Assembly (NCBI GenBank): GCA_934320655.1
Contig: CAKRFN010000004.1
Coordinates: 124,001 to 188,000 of the forward strand
From: an uncultured Eubacterium sp.
GTDB lineage: Bacteria > Bacillota > Clostridia > Lachnospirales > Lachnospiraceae
Length of the DNA: 64,000 bases
Direction: 5' to 3'
Made by a program: the position numbers and the translations under genes. Of this stretch, positions 45,359 to 53,542 are shown piece by piece (position 1 is the first letter of the stretch; every line of letters starts with the position of its first letter). Under the pieces are notes generated by a model. The model was not told where the DNA came from, ran no database searches, and worked only from the letters and a program-made list of their open reading frames with translations.

Positions 45359-45473
45359 CAGCAAATGGATTTTCTGAAAATGCTGCGTAAAAAACGCAAA
45401 TTAGAAAGTCCGAATGGATAGAAAAAAGCCTGTTCAGTCATTGTAATTTAAAATCGAATCCTTTAGAATGAGT

Positions 45474-45513
45474 GCCGTAGTTAGCAAGGACTAACTGCGG
45501 TATTTCTATTTTT
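45474..45513 (+). terminator. Hairpin before the lipoprotein gene
   Basis: CCGTAGTTAG-CAAGGA-CTAACTGCGG followed by TATTTCTATTTTT. Could end upstream transcription or attenuate the lipoprotein gene 15 bp later. Confidence 0.55.
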
Positions 45514-45527
45514 GAGGAGGATCTATC

Positions 45528-46376
45528 ATGAAAAAGAAAAAATTAACAAATTTATTACTTGTAGCAGCACTGAGTGCTTCGATGCTGACCGCCTGCGGCA
45601 GTACAGCGGCTGACACACAGCTCGCGACAGATCAAACAGCCGATACCGAGGCTACAGATACTGATGCAACAGATACTGGAGCAGAGAATCCCGAAACAGA
45701 CGCAGAGGATACTGATACGGACAAAGCCGGGGCAGATGATGCAGATGCCCAGACCGAGGCAGTGGACGAAAACGAAGCGGCAGCCAATCAGTTGTTAGTG
45801 GATCTGACAGGCACGTATCAGGAGCTGTGGCCGGTTATTCTGGATGATCAATATACACAGATCTGGCTGGATGACTGTGAGAAACTGGTCGGAGCGGAAA
45901 ACGCACAGGCTGCATATGACAAGCTGGCATCGATGGTCACAGGTGAGATCTATGGCGAGGAGGCTGTCGAAGCATATGCAGATGGCGGCGGTGTCTATGA
46001 CTGTGCATTTACGCAGGATGTCAAGACGCTGGAATTTGATGGCGACGCTTCTGTGATCAAGGGCTACAACGCGGACGGAAACGAGTTGTTTTCACACACT
46101 TACCACTATGTAGGCATGGAGGAAGTGCGCGGACTGTATGAGTATGAGAGCGATGATGCCGATTCCGGTGAATTTACGTATTTTTGCATTGCGCCCGATA
46201 CCTCTGCGACGACCTATCATATTGAGCTGCGCTACGGCAGCGATCTGGAGGCGCTCGGAAAGTATGATGCAGGAGTTTATGCGTGCTGGCTGGGAGCAGG
46301 TATCTCGACAGACTGTGATCAGACAATGATCGAAAACTGCATCGAGTTGTTCTGTACCGAGAATCTGTCTGAGTAA
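45528..46376 (+). CDS. ZinT-like lipoprotein
   Basis: 282 aa. Lipoprotein signal with lipobox LTAC, then a Thr/Asp/Ala-rich spacer (about residues 25-85). The remaining ~190 aa resemble the ZinT/AdcA C-terminal fold: ELWPVILDDQY at the start, HTYHYVGMEE, GEFTYFCIAPD, YHIELRYGSDLEALGKY. The HxHxH-type zinc ligands of ZinT are only partly kept (single His residues in HTYHY and TYHIE). Metal binding is likely but unproven. Followed at 50 bp by the broken ABC exporter genes. Confidence 0.7.
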   Translation: MKKKKLTNLLLVAALSASMLTACGSTAADTQLATDQTADTEATDTDATDTGAENPETDAEDTDTDKAGADDADAQTEAVDENEAAANQLLVDLTGTYQELWPVILDDQYTQIWLDDCEKLVGAENAQAAYDKLASMVTGEIYGEEAVEAYADGGGVYDCAFTQDVKTLEFDGDASVIKGYNADGNELFSHTYHYVGMEEVRGLYEYESDDADSGEFTYFCIAPDTSATTYHIELRYGSDLEALGKYDAGVYACWLGAGISTDCDQTMIENCIELFCTENLSE

Positions 46377-46426
46377 AGACCAATGATGCAATGATTCGGG
46401 GGTCAAAAGAAGGAGGAAATGTTCTC

Positions 46427-47756
46427 ATGAAAAAGGATTCCGAAATATCCAGAATGTTTCAATATGCGGGGAACCGGCACTGGCTGACGATTCTGGGCAT
46501 GATTCTCGCAGGGCTGAGCACTGTGCTGTCTCGTTCCGCTCGCAATCAGCGTGTTCTTTTTGAAACAGATGATGGGCGGAGACAATGCGCATTTTATGGA
46601 AGGATATATGACCGCGCTGGAGACGATGAATAAGGAGGCGGTCGAATATATCCGCGGCATTCCGGTCGTAAAGGTGTTCCAGCAGACCGTCTATTCATTC
46701 AAGAATTTTCATGCGGCGATTGAAGAATATGAAAAATATGCGTCCGGCTATGCGTTGAAATGCCGGATTCCGTTGACCGGGTTTCAGGTCGCATTGAACA
46801 GTACGTTTATTTTGCTGATTCCCGTCGCAGGTCTGATTCTGGCGGGTGTGAGCGGACAGGCGGCGTATGAGGATGTGCTGCTGGATTTCCTGTTTTACAG
46901 CCTGTTCACACCGATCTGTACGGCGATGATGAACCGTGTCATGTTTGCCGGTGAGCAGCTTATGGCTGCTAAAAGTGCGGTAAACCGTATCGAGGAAGTA
47001 TTGAAAGAGCAGCCGCTGGCAGAACCGGTAAATCCGAAACAGCCGCAGGATGCATCGGTTGTATTTGAGGATGTGACCTTCTGCTACCCGGACACCGGGG
47101 AAAAGGCGCTCGCGCATATTTCATTTGAACTGCCGGCAGGCAAAACCGTTGCGCTGGTGGGTGCTTCCGGCAGTGGTAAATCGACTGCCGCCAAGCTGAT
47201 CCCCAGATTCTATGATGTGACCGAGGGCAGCGTGCGTGTGGGCGGTGTCGATGTGCGGGAGATCGATAAGCAGACGCTCATGGGCCAGATTGCATTTGTG
47301 TTCCAGAATACGAGATTATTTAAAGATACATTACTTGAAAATATCCGCGCTGCGAGACCGCAGGCATCACGGGAAGAGGTGCTCACAGCCGTAAAAGCTG
47401 CCCAGTGCGGGGAGATCATAGACCGGCTGCCACAGGGCATAGATACTGTCGTAGGAAACGGCGGCACGTATCTATCCGGTGGTGAAAATCAGCGTGTGGC
47501 ACTCGCGCGAGCGGTATTAAAGGATGCACCGATCGTCATATTAGACGAGGCGACAGCCTTTGCAGACGCAGAAAATGAGCATCAGATACAGCTCGCGTTT
47601 GAACAGCTCACAGAGGGTAAGACGGTTCTCATGATCGCACACCGGCTATCTACGATCCAGAATGCGGCTCTGATACTGGTATTTGATCAGGGCACGATTG
47701 TCGAGCGCGGAACGCATGAAAAGCTGCTTGGCGAAGGAAGCAGTGAGGGACAGTTA
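46427..47756 (+). pseudogene. ABC exporter subunit 1, internally deleted and fused
   Basis: Starts intact (MKKDSEISRMFQYAGNRHW) but after about 35 codons, near 46530, jumps to another frame at LVPLAISVFFLKQMMGG, with some 150 residues of membrane domain lost. The rest is good: Walker A GASGSGKST, signature LSGGENQRVALARA, Walker B IVILDEATAF, H-loop MIAHRLS. Near 47756 it runs in frame into the membrane domain of the next exporter gene. Family: heterodimeric exporters of the IrtAB/YbtPQ type. Confidence 0.8.
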
Positions 47757-48415
47757 TGGATGTATGTGATTGTCGGTATTGTGATCATAGCAGTCATTTT
47801 TATCATGCACTATCTGCAATACACGGTCACTTATATGGGTACTTATGAGGAAAGTGAGCGCCGCAGAATTACACTGGCGGAGAAGCTGCGTACGTTACCG
47901 CTTCGCTTTTTTAAGGAGAGGGATCTCTCGGATCTGACGAGTACGATCATGGGTGACTGTTCTGGATTTGAACATGCATTTTCACATACGGTGCCGCAGT
48001 TCTGGGGATCACTTCTGTCAACGGCACTGGTATGTATCGCATTGCTCGTCTACGACTGGCGAATGGGACTGGCGCAGACATCAAAGCATGCAATCAGGAA
48101 GCACAGTATTTGAAAAAACTGGATGAAAAAATGGATCGCGCCGAGCGGGCACAGATCTCTTCAGAGCTGGTGAGTGCGAGCCTGATCACGACCGGACAGA
48201 TGTTTTTGCGGCTGGGACTCGCGACGGTCATCGTCGTAGGAAATGCGTTGGTGATTCGGCAGGAGACGACGTTGTTTGCATATATTCTGTTTTTGATCGC
48301 AGCATCCAGACTGTATGATCCGCTGTCAGGAGCGATGGCGAATATGGCAGAGCTGTTCGCAGTAAATCTACAGGTAAATCGCTTAAAAGAGATACAGGAT
48401 TATATAGAAATGTAA
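47757..48415 (+). pseudogene. ABC exporter subunit 2, remnant
   Basis: Only membrane-domain pieces are left. MYVIVGIVIIAVIFIMHYLQY to VYDWRMGLA is fused in frame to the previous subunit; a frameshift near 48070 leads to ADIKACNQEAQYLKKLDEKMDRAERAQ. Reading stops at VNRLKEIQDYIEM, where the ATPase domain should begin. The whole nucleotide-binding domain is gone. Confidence 0.8.
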
Positions 48416-48449
48416 AGAAAGTAAAGAAAATCAAGCAGTCAATGAAAGG

Positions 48450-48716
48450 ATGATGATGATGGAAGTAGCAAAAATATCCAGTAAAGGACAGATTACCATT
48501 CCGATAAATGTTCGGAATAAGCTAAAATTGCGTGCTGGCGACAAAATTGTCATTCTGGAGGAAAATGGAAGATTCTATTTTGAAAATTCGGCAATGCTTG
48601 CATTTAAGCGTGCAGAAGAGGCGTTTGCAGGGGAGGCGCAGAGAGCAGGATTTGAAACGGAAGCAGACATGCAGGAGTACATGAAGGAGATTCGTAAGGA
48701 AGTAAGGGGGCGGTGA
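48450..48716 (+). CDS. AbrB/MazE-type antitoxin
   Basis: About 85-88 aa; four ATGs in a row make the exact start open. N-terminal SpoVT-AbrB swapped-hairpin DNA-binding domain (AKISSKGQITIPINVRNKLKLRAGDKIVI), helical C-terminus for toxin binding. Next gene is a PIN toxin remnant one base away. Likely autorepressor and now an orphan antitoxin. Confidence 0.85.
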   Translation: MMMMEVAKISSKGQITIPINVRNKLKLRAGDKIVILEENGRFYFENSAMLAFKRAEEAFAGEAQRAGFETEADMQEYMKEIRKEVRGR

Positions 48717-48717
48717 T

Positions 48718-48957
48718 TTGCGGGTAATGCTTGACACCAACATCTTTATTTCGATGATCTTCTTTCCCTCTGCGCAGACGAGGGAACTGGACTTAAATGA
48801 ATTTCCACAGGTACGGGATGCGAAAGATCTGCCGATACTTGCGACAGCAATCATGGAAGGTATCGATGTATTTTTGACTGGTGATAAAGATTTTCTGGTA
48901 ATGGATGTAGAAACACCGGAGATTCTCACCATGAAAGAGTTTTTAGAACAATATTGA
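48718..48957 (+). pseudogene. PIN-domain toxin with internal deletion
   Basis: 79 aa against ~140 for the family. Starts at TTG 48718 with the first catalytic Asp (MLDTNIFIS) and ends with the last ones (VRDAKDLPILATAI, LTGDKDFLVMD), but about 60 residues in the middle, including a conserved acidic residue, are missing. The join is in frame after RELDLNEFPQ. Probably inactive as an RNase. Confidence 0.75.
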
Positions 48958-48974
48958 AAATGAATAGGCATAGG

Positions 48975-49017
48975 GCAGGTGCAAGTGATAGAAATATGAC
49001 TTGCACCTGCTTTTTTG
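48975..49017 (+). terminator. Strong terminator after the toxin-antitoxin remnant
   Basis: GCAGGTGCAAGT-12 nt-ACTTGCACCTGC followed by TTTTTTG; 12 perfect base pairs. Confidence 0.9.
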
Positions 49018-49150
49018 TTGCCATGCATCCGAAGAAGCTGCCGGTGGCAGGTTTGATAGGAAATTCTTATTTTAATGTAACAAAAAGCAGGGGTGTGTTC
49101 GTTATAATTCATGAGAATATACAGAGAAGTAACAAAAGTGAGGAACGCAC

Positions 49151-49672
49151 ATGATGATACTTATGATAGTGGATGGACCGGAGGAAAAGCGAAAATTTTT
49201 GATTCTTTACGAACAATACCGGTATCTGATGCTGAAAGTAGCGGTGGATATCCTGCATGATTATCAGCTGGCGGAAGATGCGGTGCAGGAAGCGTTTGTG
49301 CGGGTGGCAAAGCATATGGAACAGATCGGACAGCCGCAGGAAACTGCCACCAAGCGCTATTTAATCACCATTACGAAGCATGCGGCGATCGATCTCTACC
49401 GCAAAAGGAACAGACTGCATCATCGCGAGATCTACATGGACGAGCTCCCGGAAGGAGAGGAGCCGCTTGCTTACATGGCACCGGAGGAAGAATATGGTGT
49501 GCTGAATATCCTGAAAAATCTGCCACCAAAATACAGGGATATCTTTTTATTAAAGTATTCCGCACATCTGGAAAATGCGGAGATTGCGAGGATATGCAGC
49601 ATCCGTGAGGGAACGGTCCGGCAGCGGTTGGCGCGGGGGAAGCGCCTGATTGAAAGTGAGCTGCGGGAGTAG
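49151..49672 (+). CDS. ECF-type RNA polymerase sigma factor
   Basis: 173 aa. Region 2 (ILYEQYRYLMLKVAVDILHDYQLAEDAVQEAFVRVAKH) and region 4 (LPPKYRDIFLLKYSAHLENAEIARICSIREGTVRQRLARGKRLI). Followed by a DUF4367 membrane protein that is probably its anti-sigma factor. ATG at 49151 or 49154. Confidence 0.9.
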   Translation: MMILMIVDGPEEKRKFLILYEQYRYLMLKVAVDILHDYQLAEDAVQEAFVRVAKHMEQIGQPQETATKRYLITITKHAAIDLYRKRNRLHHREIYMDELPEGEEPLAYMAPEEEYGVLNILKNLPPKYRDIFLLKYSAHLENAEIARICSIREGTVRQRLARGKRLIESELRE

Positions 49673-49770
49673 CCAGATTGGGATACGATTGCAACCGTCG
49701 CCGGACAATACGTTTTAAGTTAGTTTCGCAAACACCTAATGAGCAGGCAAAACAGGAAAGGAGATGTCAC

Positions 49771-50451
49771 ATGCAGGTAACGGATGAATGGCTTTATGAA
49801 AAAATGCCGATCGTGGATGCGGCGATCATACAGCGGCTGGAAGAAGGGGAGGAAAAGGACTATGTTTTTACAAATCATTTCATAAAGGCGATGAATCGGC
49901 TGATACAGAGAGAAACATATATGGATGCTGCTAAGCTGGTCAAAAAAATCACACAGAGAGTAGCTGTGATCGTACTTATAATGTTTCTGGGAGCACTCGC
50001 CGTGCCGATGAGTGTGAAAGCATATCAGGCGCAGCTTTTTCACACGATAAAAACGATAATTGACAGAAAAATAGGTATTTATTCGTATGAGCCATATGCG
50101 ATCGAAGATGGTGGCCTGACAGATACGATCCTGCGCCCGCGATATATTCCGGATGGTTATGAATTGACAGATGAGACCCATACAGATACGTCAGCGGTTC
50201 TGGAATACAGCAAAGCGGACCGACATCTGATCTATAACCAGAAGATCATTACAAATGAAAAAATGATTTTTGATATGAGCTTTGACCGTGTGGAACGAAT
50301 AGGCGTCAATGGGATGACGGTTTTGGTATATTGGTATCAGGATGATACATTCTGGGCATATGGAGAGTACGGAAACAGCATCTATATTTTAGCCGGAGAC
50401 AGTATCGAAACAGATGAGATACAAAAAATATATAAGCATTGGATCTGGTAA
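49771..50451 (+). CDS. DUF4367 protein, probable anti-sigma factor
   Basis: 226 aa from ATG 49771 behind AAAGGAG. Cytoplasmic N-part (~65 aa), one membrane helix (VAVIVLIMFLGALAVPMSV), then an external DUF4367 domain (RPRYIPDGYELTDE ... VLVYWYQDDTFWAYGEYGNSIYILAGD). This layout next to an ECF sigma gene is common in Lachnospiraceae; the external part may sense the envelope signal. Confidence 0.8.
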   Translation: MQVTDEWLYEKMPIVDAAIIQRLEEGEEKDYVFTNHFIKAMNRLIQRETYMDAAKLVKKITQRVAVIVLIMFLGALAVPMSVKAYQAQLFHTIKTIIDRKIGIYSYEPYAIEDGGLTDTILRPRYIPDGYELTDETHTDTSAVLEYSKADRHLIYNQKIITNEKMIFDMSFDRVERIGVNGMTVLVYWYQDDTFWAYGEYGNSIYILAGDSIETDEIQKIYKHWIW

Positions 50452-50464
50452 AGGAGGCAGTAGC

Positions 50465-50956
50465 ATGCAAAAAAAATGGATGGCGGTTATAATAAGTATC
50501 TTGATTGTTTTATTCACTGGATGTGGAAAAGAAAATGCAGAAAATCACGTGTCAACGGAACAGACACAGACAAATGTGACCGAGGTATGTGCCTATATCA
50601 GAGCGATCAAAGGGGATGTATTGGTGATCGATCCGGTGGAATATATCAGTTCCGAGGACAGCGACCGTCTCGCCAGCTACAAGCATACCGAGGATGATAT
50701 GCCGGACGGCTATTATCTGTATAATGAGGATGAAGAAACGGAACAGGTGACATTGACAGCGCAGACAGAATATTCGTTTTTGGATTGGACAAGGGAGTTT
50801 GGTGGAACAGACGAAGATATCCGTGTGATAACGACGGATAAAAAAATATTTGAAAAATATCTGGACACTTATACAGATGGAAAACCGGGTATGCCGTTTT
50901 TCCTAGAACTGGACGGAGGAGAGGTAGTTCGTATTTTAGAGAAGCCAATGGCTTAA
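50465..50956 (+). CDS. Small lipoprotein of the ECF sigma locus
   Basis: 163 aa. Signal peptide with lipobox LFTGC, then a mainly beta domain (AYIRAIKGDVLVIDPVEYISSED ... GMPFFLELDGGEVVRI) that looks like an OB-type fold but is not assigned. SD AAAGGAGG; 13 bp after the DUF4367 gene, so a three-gene operon with the sigma factor. Confidence 0.7.
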   Translation: MQKKWMAVIISILIVLFTGCGKENAENHVSTEQTQTNVTEVCAYIRAIKGDVLVIDPVEYISSEDSDRLASYKHTEDDMPDGYYLYNEDEETEQVTLTAQTEYSFLDWTREFGGTDEDIRVITTDKKIFEKYLDTYTDGKPGMPFFLELDGGEVVRILEKPMA

Positions 50957-51114
50957 AACCGTGCTCTAACGCGAGGTAAACAAATCGTCGATTGACAAAA
51001 TCCTCCAAATCGTGCATACCTTAGGTAGTGGTTGCGATAAAAATCAGGATATGAATTTAAGATCGTAATTTGAAATCGTAATCGGGATAAGATCAAGGAT
51101 AGGAGGATACTGCA

Positions 51115-51903
51115 ATGGATGCAAAAACATTCGGTGCATTTATTTTAGAAAGAAGAAAGAGTCAGGACAAAACACAGGCGGAGCTGGCACAGCTCATCGG
51201 GGTGACGGACAAGGCGGTCAGTCGTTGGGAGCGGGGACTTGGATTTCCAGATATCAATACGATGGAACCGCTGGCAGAGGCACTCGGAGTCACACTTCTT
51301 GAACTGATGCGTTCGGAAATGATTGAAGACCGGACAGAAGACCAGACTCCGCCCACAGAGAAAACATATACATCTGCGGAGGTGAGTGAAATGATGTGCT
51401 CGGTCGAAGAACTTCACAGGCAGCAGCTCCATCAGGATAAGATTGCCTTCTATCTGGCGATACCTGTGATTATCATTGTAGCGGTATTGTTCAGATTGTC
51501 CGGTCATGCGAATCTGCCGGGGGCTGTTTTTATGGGATTCATAGGTGCAGGTGCGGTCATCTGCGGTTATTATTTTTGGGAGAACCGTTCTGATAGCGAG
51601 AGCAGACGAGTGTATGGTGCGTTTGGCGCTGGTCTGGCAGGATTGTTTTTGATGACTTGTTCTTTACTCATACCGGACACCTTCCGGACTGCACATTTGC
51701 AGGAAATATATCTGATCAGGTGTCTGGTTGAAATGGGAGCGACTGCGTACCTGTTTTCCGTCTGGATAAAAAAGCTGCATGGCGCAAAAAAACATCCGGT
51801 CGTTATTGCACTGCTGGTGTGTGCTGAAATATTGATACTGGCATGGTTCTTACATAGCTTTGCTGCGCAGTCGATACAAATCGCCATCACAGCAATGGGA
51901 TGA
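51115..51903 (+). CDS. XRE-family regulator with membrane C-domain
   Basis: 262 aa. N-terminal HTH_3 (FILERRKSQDKTQAELAQLIGVTDKAVSRWERGLGFPDINTMEPLAEALG) and, after a polar linker, five or six membrane helices. A common clostridial layout: a DNA-binding protein tethered to the membrane, signal unknown. SD AGGAGGA. Confidence 0.85.
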   Translation: MDAKTFGAFILERRKSQDKTQAELAQLIGVTDKAVSRWERGLGFPDINTMEPLAEALGVTLLELMRSEMIEDRTEDQTPPTEKTYTSAEVSEMMCSVEELHRQQLHQDKIAFYLAIPVIIIVAVLFRLSGHANLPGAVFMGFIGAGAVICGYYFWENRSDSESRRVYGAFGAGLAGLFLMTCSLLIPDTFRTAHLQEIYLIRCLVEMGATAYLFSVWIKKLHGAKKHPVVIALLVCAEILILAWFLHSFAAQSIQIAITAMG

Positions 51904-52005
51904 TTTTAAATAACTTTTTGTAGACAAATACATTTTTTTATGTTATAAAAAGGAAGGAAATTTCACAGATCATGACACTTTTCTGCCACCGGGTAGAGAA
52001 GATAT

Positions 52006-52060
52006 GCGTCAGACTTTCTATCGTTAGGTCTTAGAAGATAGAGGGTGCTGGCGCTTTTTT
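52006..52060 (+). terminator. Leader hairpin with T tract before pnuC
   Basis: GCGTCAG (52006-52012) pairs with CTGGCGC (52048-52054), with an inner CTATC/GATAG stem, then TTTTTTT. Terminator or attenuator in the ~270-nt leader of the broken pnuC gene. The stretch 51904-52005 shows only a weak promoter-like region. Confidence 0.5.
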
Positions 52061-52187
52061 TGATTCATAGGAAATTCCTTCCTATAAATCAAAAACGCTC
52101 CGCGAGGATCGCACTGCGGCGGAAATGAAATATGTCGCAGAGGCGACCCGCCGCAGGCGGAGAATCCTGCGAGCAGGATTCTTTTTT
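52057..52187 (+). repeat. 131-bp structured repeat, copy 1
   Basis: Same length as copy 2 (61857-61987), no gaps, roughly 88-90% identical. Three parts: hairpin TTTTTGATTCATAGGAA/TTCCTATAAATCAAAAA with one mismatch; a nested GC-rich stem CTCCGC-CTGCGGCGG against CCGCCGCAG-GCGGAG enclosing GTCGC/GCGAC; and terminator GAATCCTGC/GCAGGATTC with TTTTTT. Ends 41 bp before the pnuC start. Confidence 0.8.
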
Positions 52188-52228
52188 ATGGGGAATTTTG
52201 ACAAATTTCATGTAAGGAGGGCGGACAA

Positions 52229-52755
52229 ATGAACAATCCGATAAAAAACCTGACAAAAAAAGAATGGGGCTTGTGGCTGGGATCGTTGCTCGTGGTCATA
52301 TGTTCCAATATTGGGGAGAAATGATCACCTATCTGGGAATGACTATGCCGATGGCAATCTGGTCAACGATCACATGGATCAGGCATCCGGCAGAAAACGG
52401 AAAAGAGGTAGCGATTCAGAAACTCACAGTAAAGCATATTGCGGGGCTTGCCGTTTGCGGGACGATCACAACTGCAATTTTTTATCTGATCCTGTATGTA
52501 CTGCATACGCCGAACCTTGCACTGAGTACGATCTCAATCGCGACGAGTTTTCTGGCAGCGTCACTCACGATGCTGCGCACATCCTACTATGCACTCGGAT
52601 ATGCCTGCAATGATATTGTTCTGATTGTGATGTGGATACTGGCATCGATAGAAAATCCGGTGTATATACCGGTCGTTGTCAACTTTGCGATTTTCTTCCT
52701 CAATGACATGTATGGCTTTATCAGTTGGAAGAAACGGGAGCGGCTGGCAGCCTGA
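52229..52755 (+). pseudogene. pnuC: PnuC (nicotinamide riboside transporter) remnant
   Basis: Starts normally after AAGGAGGG (MNNPIKNLTKKEWGLWLGSLLVVICSNI) but hits a stop after about 30 codons because of a deletion and frameshift. The other frame then gives the C-terminal half: YLGMTMPMAIWSTITWIRHP, STISIATSFLAASLTMLRTSYYALGYACNDIVLIVMWILAS, FAIFFLNDMYGFISW. Roughly 70 residues are missing. Confidence 0.8.
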
Positions 52756-52774
52756 AAAGGTGTTGAAATGTCGT

Positions 52775-52810
52775 GTGCCCTCTTCGATAGACAGACTTGT
52801 AAGAGGGCAC
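52775..52810. terminator. Hairpin between pnuC remnant and hxlR
   Basis: GTGCCCTCTT and AAGAGGGCAC, 10 perfect pairs between convergent genes; no long T run on either side. Confidence 0.5.
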
Positions 52811-52826
52811 GTATTTAATGATCTTA

Positions 52827-53153
52827 TCATTCAAACAATTTTTTATAATTATCGCCCCACTCCTGCATTGCATCGAGGATCGGGCGCATCGTCTCGCCGA
52901 GATCGCTCAGCGCATACTCTACGCGCGGCGGGACTTCCGGGTAGACTGTGCGGGTGATGATCCCATCCTCCTCCATCGAGCGCAGGCTGTCAGTCAGCAC
53001 TTTCTGGCTGATGCCTGCGAGACTTTTCTTTAATTCATTAAATCTCCACGGTCTTTCCAGCAGATTTCTCAGGATAAGTAATTTCCATTTGCTTCCAATC
53101 AACTGCACAGTCGTTGCTACCGGGCATTCCGGCAATTCATCTTTGGTCAACAT
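52827..53153 (-). CDS. HxlR-family regulator
   Basis: 108 aa from the ATG at 53153, behind GGAGGGAA. Winged helix CPVATTVQLIGSKWKLLILRNLLERPWRFNELKKSLAGISQKVLTDSLRSMEEDGII. The conserved N-terminal Cys (ECPV, residue 10) is the redox switch residue in HxlR proteins such as YodB and HypR. Divergent from the ACGX peptide operon with palindromic sites in between; likely its regulator. Confidence 0.88.
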   Translation of the reverse strand: MLTKDELPECPVATTVQLIGSKWKLLILRNLLERPWRFNELKKSLAGISQKVLTDSLRSMEEDGIITRTVYPEVPPRVEYALSDLGETMRPILDAMQEWGDNYKKLFE

Positions 53154-53231
53154 ACGTGATTCCCTCCAATAGTTTCTAATCTGGTATAACATTCAAATAT
53201 AGTGTAGCATATGAAAATGTATCTGTCTATC

Positions 53232-53266
53232 AGTTACAAAAAGGTAACTATGGCACAAAAAGGTGC
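53232..53266. promoter_or_regulatory. Two palindromic sites with the same spacer (HxlR operators)
   Basis: AGTTAC-AAAAAG-GTAACT (53232-53249) and GCAC-AAAAAG-GTGC (53253-53266) lie in the hxlR/peptide divergent region. The first resembles known HxlR-family sites of the GTNAC-N-GTNAC type. Confidence 0.6.
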
Positions 53267-53351
53267 GTACTTTTTTTGCGCAAAAATCCCTGCTATGATA
53301 ACAATGCAACAGGCGAGAGCCACAAAAAACACAGTTTAGGAGGAAAACGAA

Positions 53352-53510
53352 ATGGCATTATCAAACATTTTTGGATGGAACGAGAAAGACGAGCAGCAGA
53401 TAGGGGCAGCGTGCGGTGCAGGAGACAAACCTGCGGCATGTGGTACTGCATGTGGAGCATCTGACAAACCGGCAGCATGCGGTACAGCATGTGGAGCATC
53501 CGATAAATAA
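53352..53510 (+). CDS. ACGX-repeat ribosomal peptide precursor
   Basis: 52 aa. A leader of about 18 residues (MALSNIFGWNEKDEQQIG), then a core with 13-residue repeats AACGTACGASDKP (one degenerate, two near-perfect). Cysteines at 21, 30, 34, 43 and 47. SD AGGAGG. The next gene is a radical SAM/SPASM enzyme of the kind named 'ACGX system' in protein family collections, so this is the substrate peptide. Expected chemistry is a radical cross-link or thioether at the Cys-Gly/Ala repeats, not yet visible from sequence. Confidence 0.85.
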   Translation: MALSNIFGWNEKDEQQIGAACGAGDKPAACGTACGASDKPAACGTACGASDK

Positions 53511-53542
53511 ACAGGAATTTCAGGAAAGGAGGAGCGGATCAC

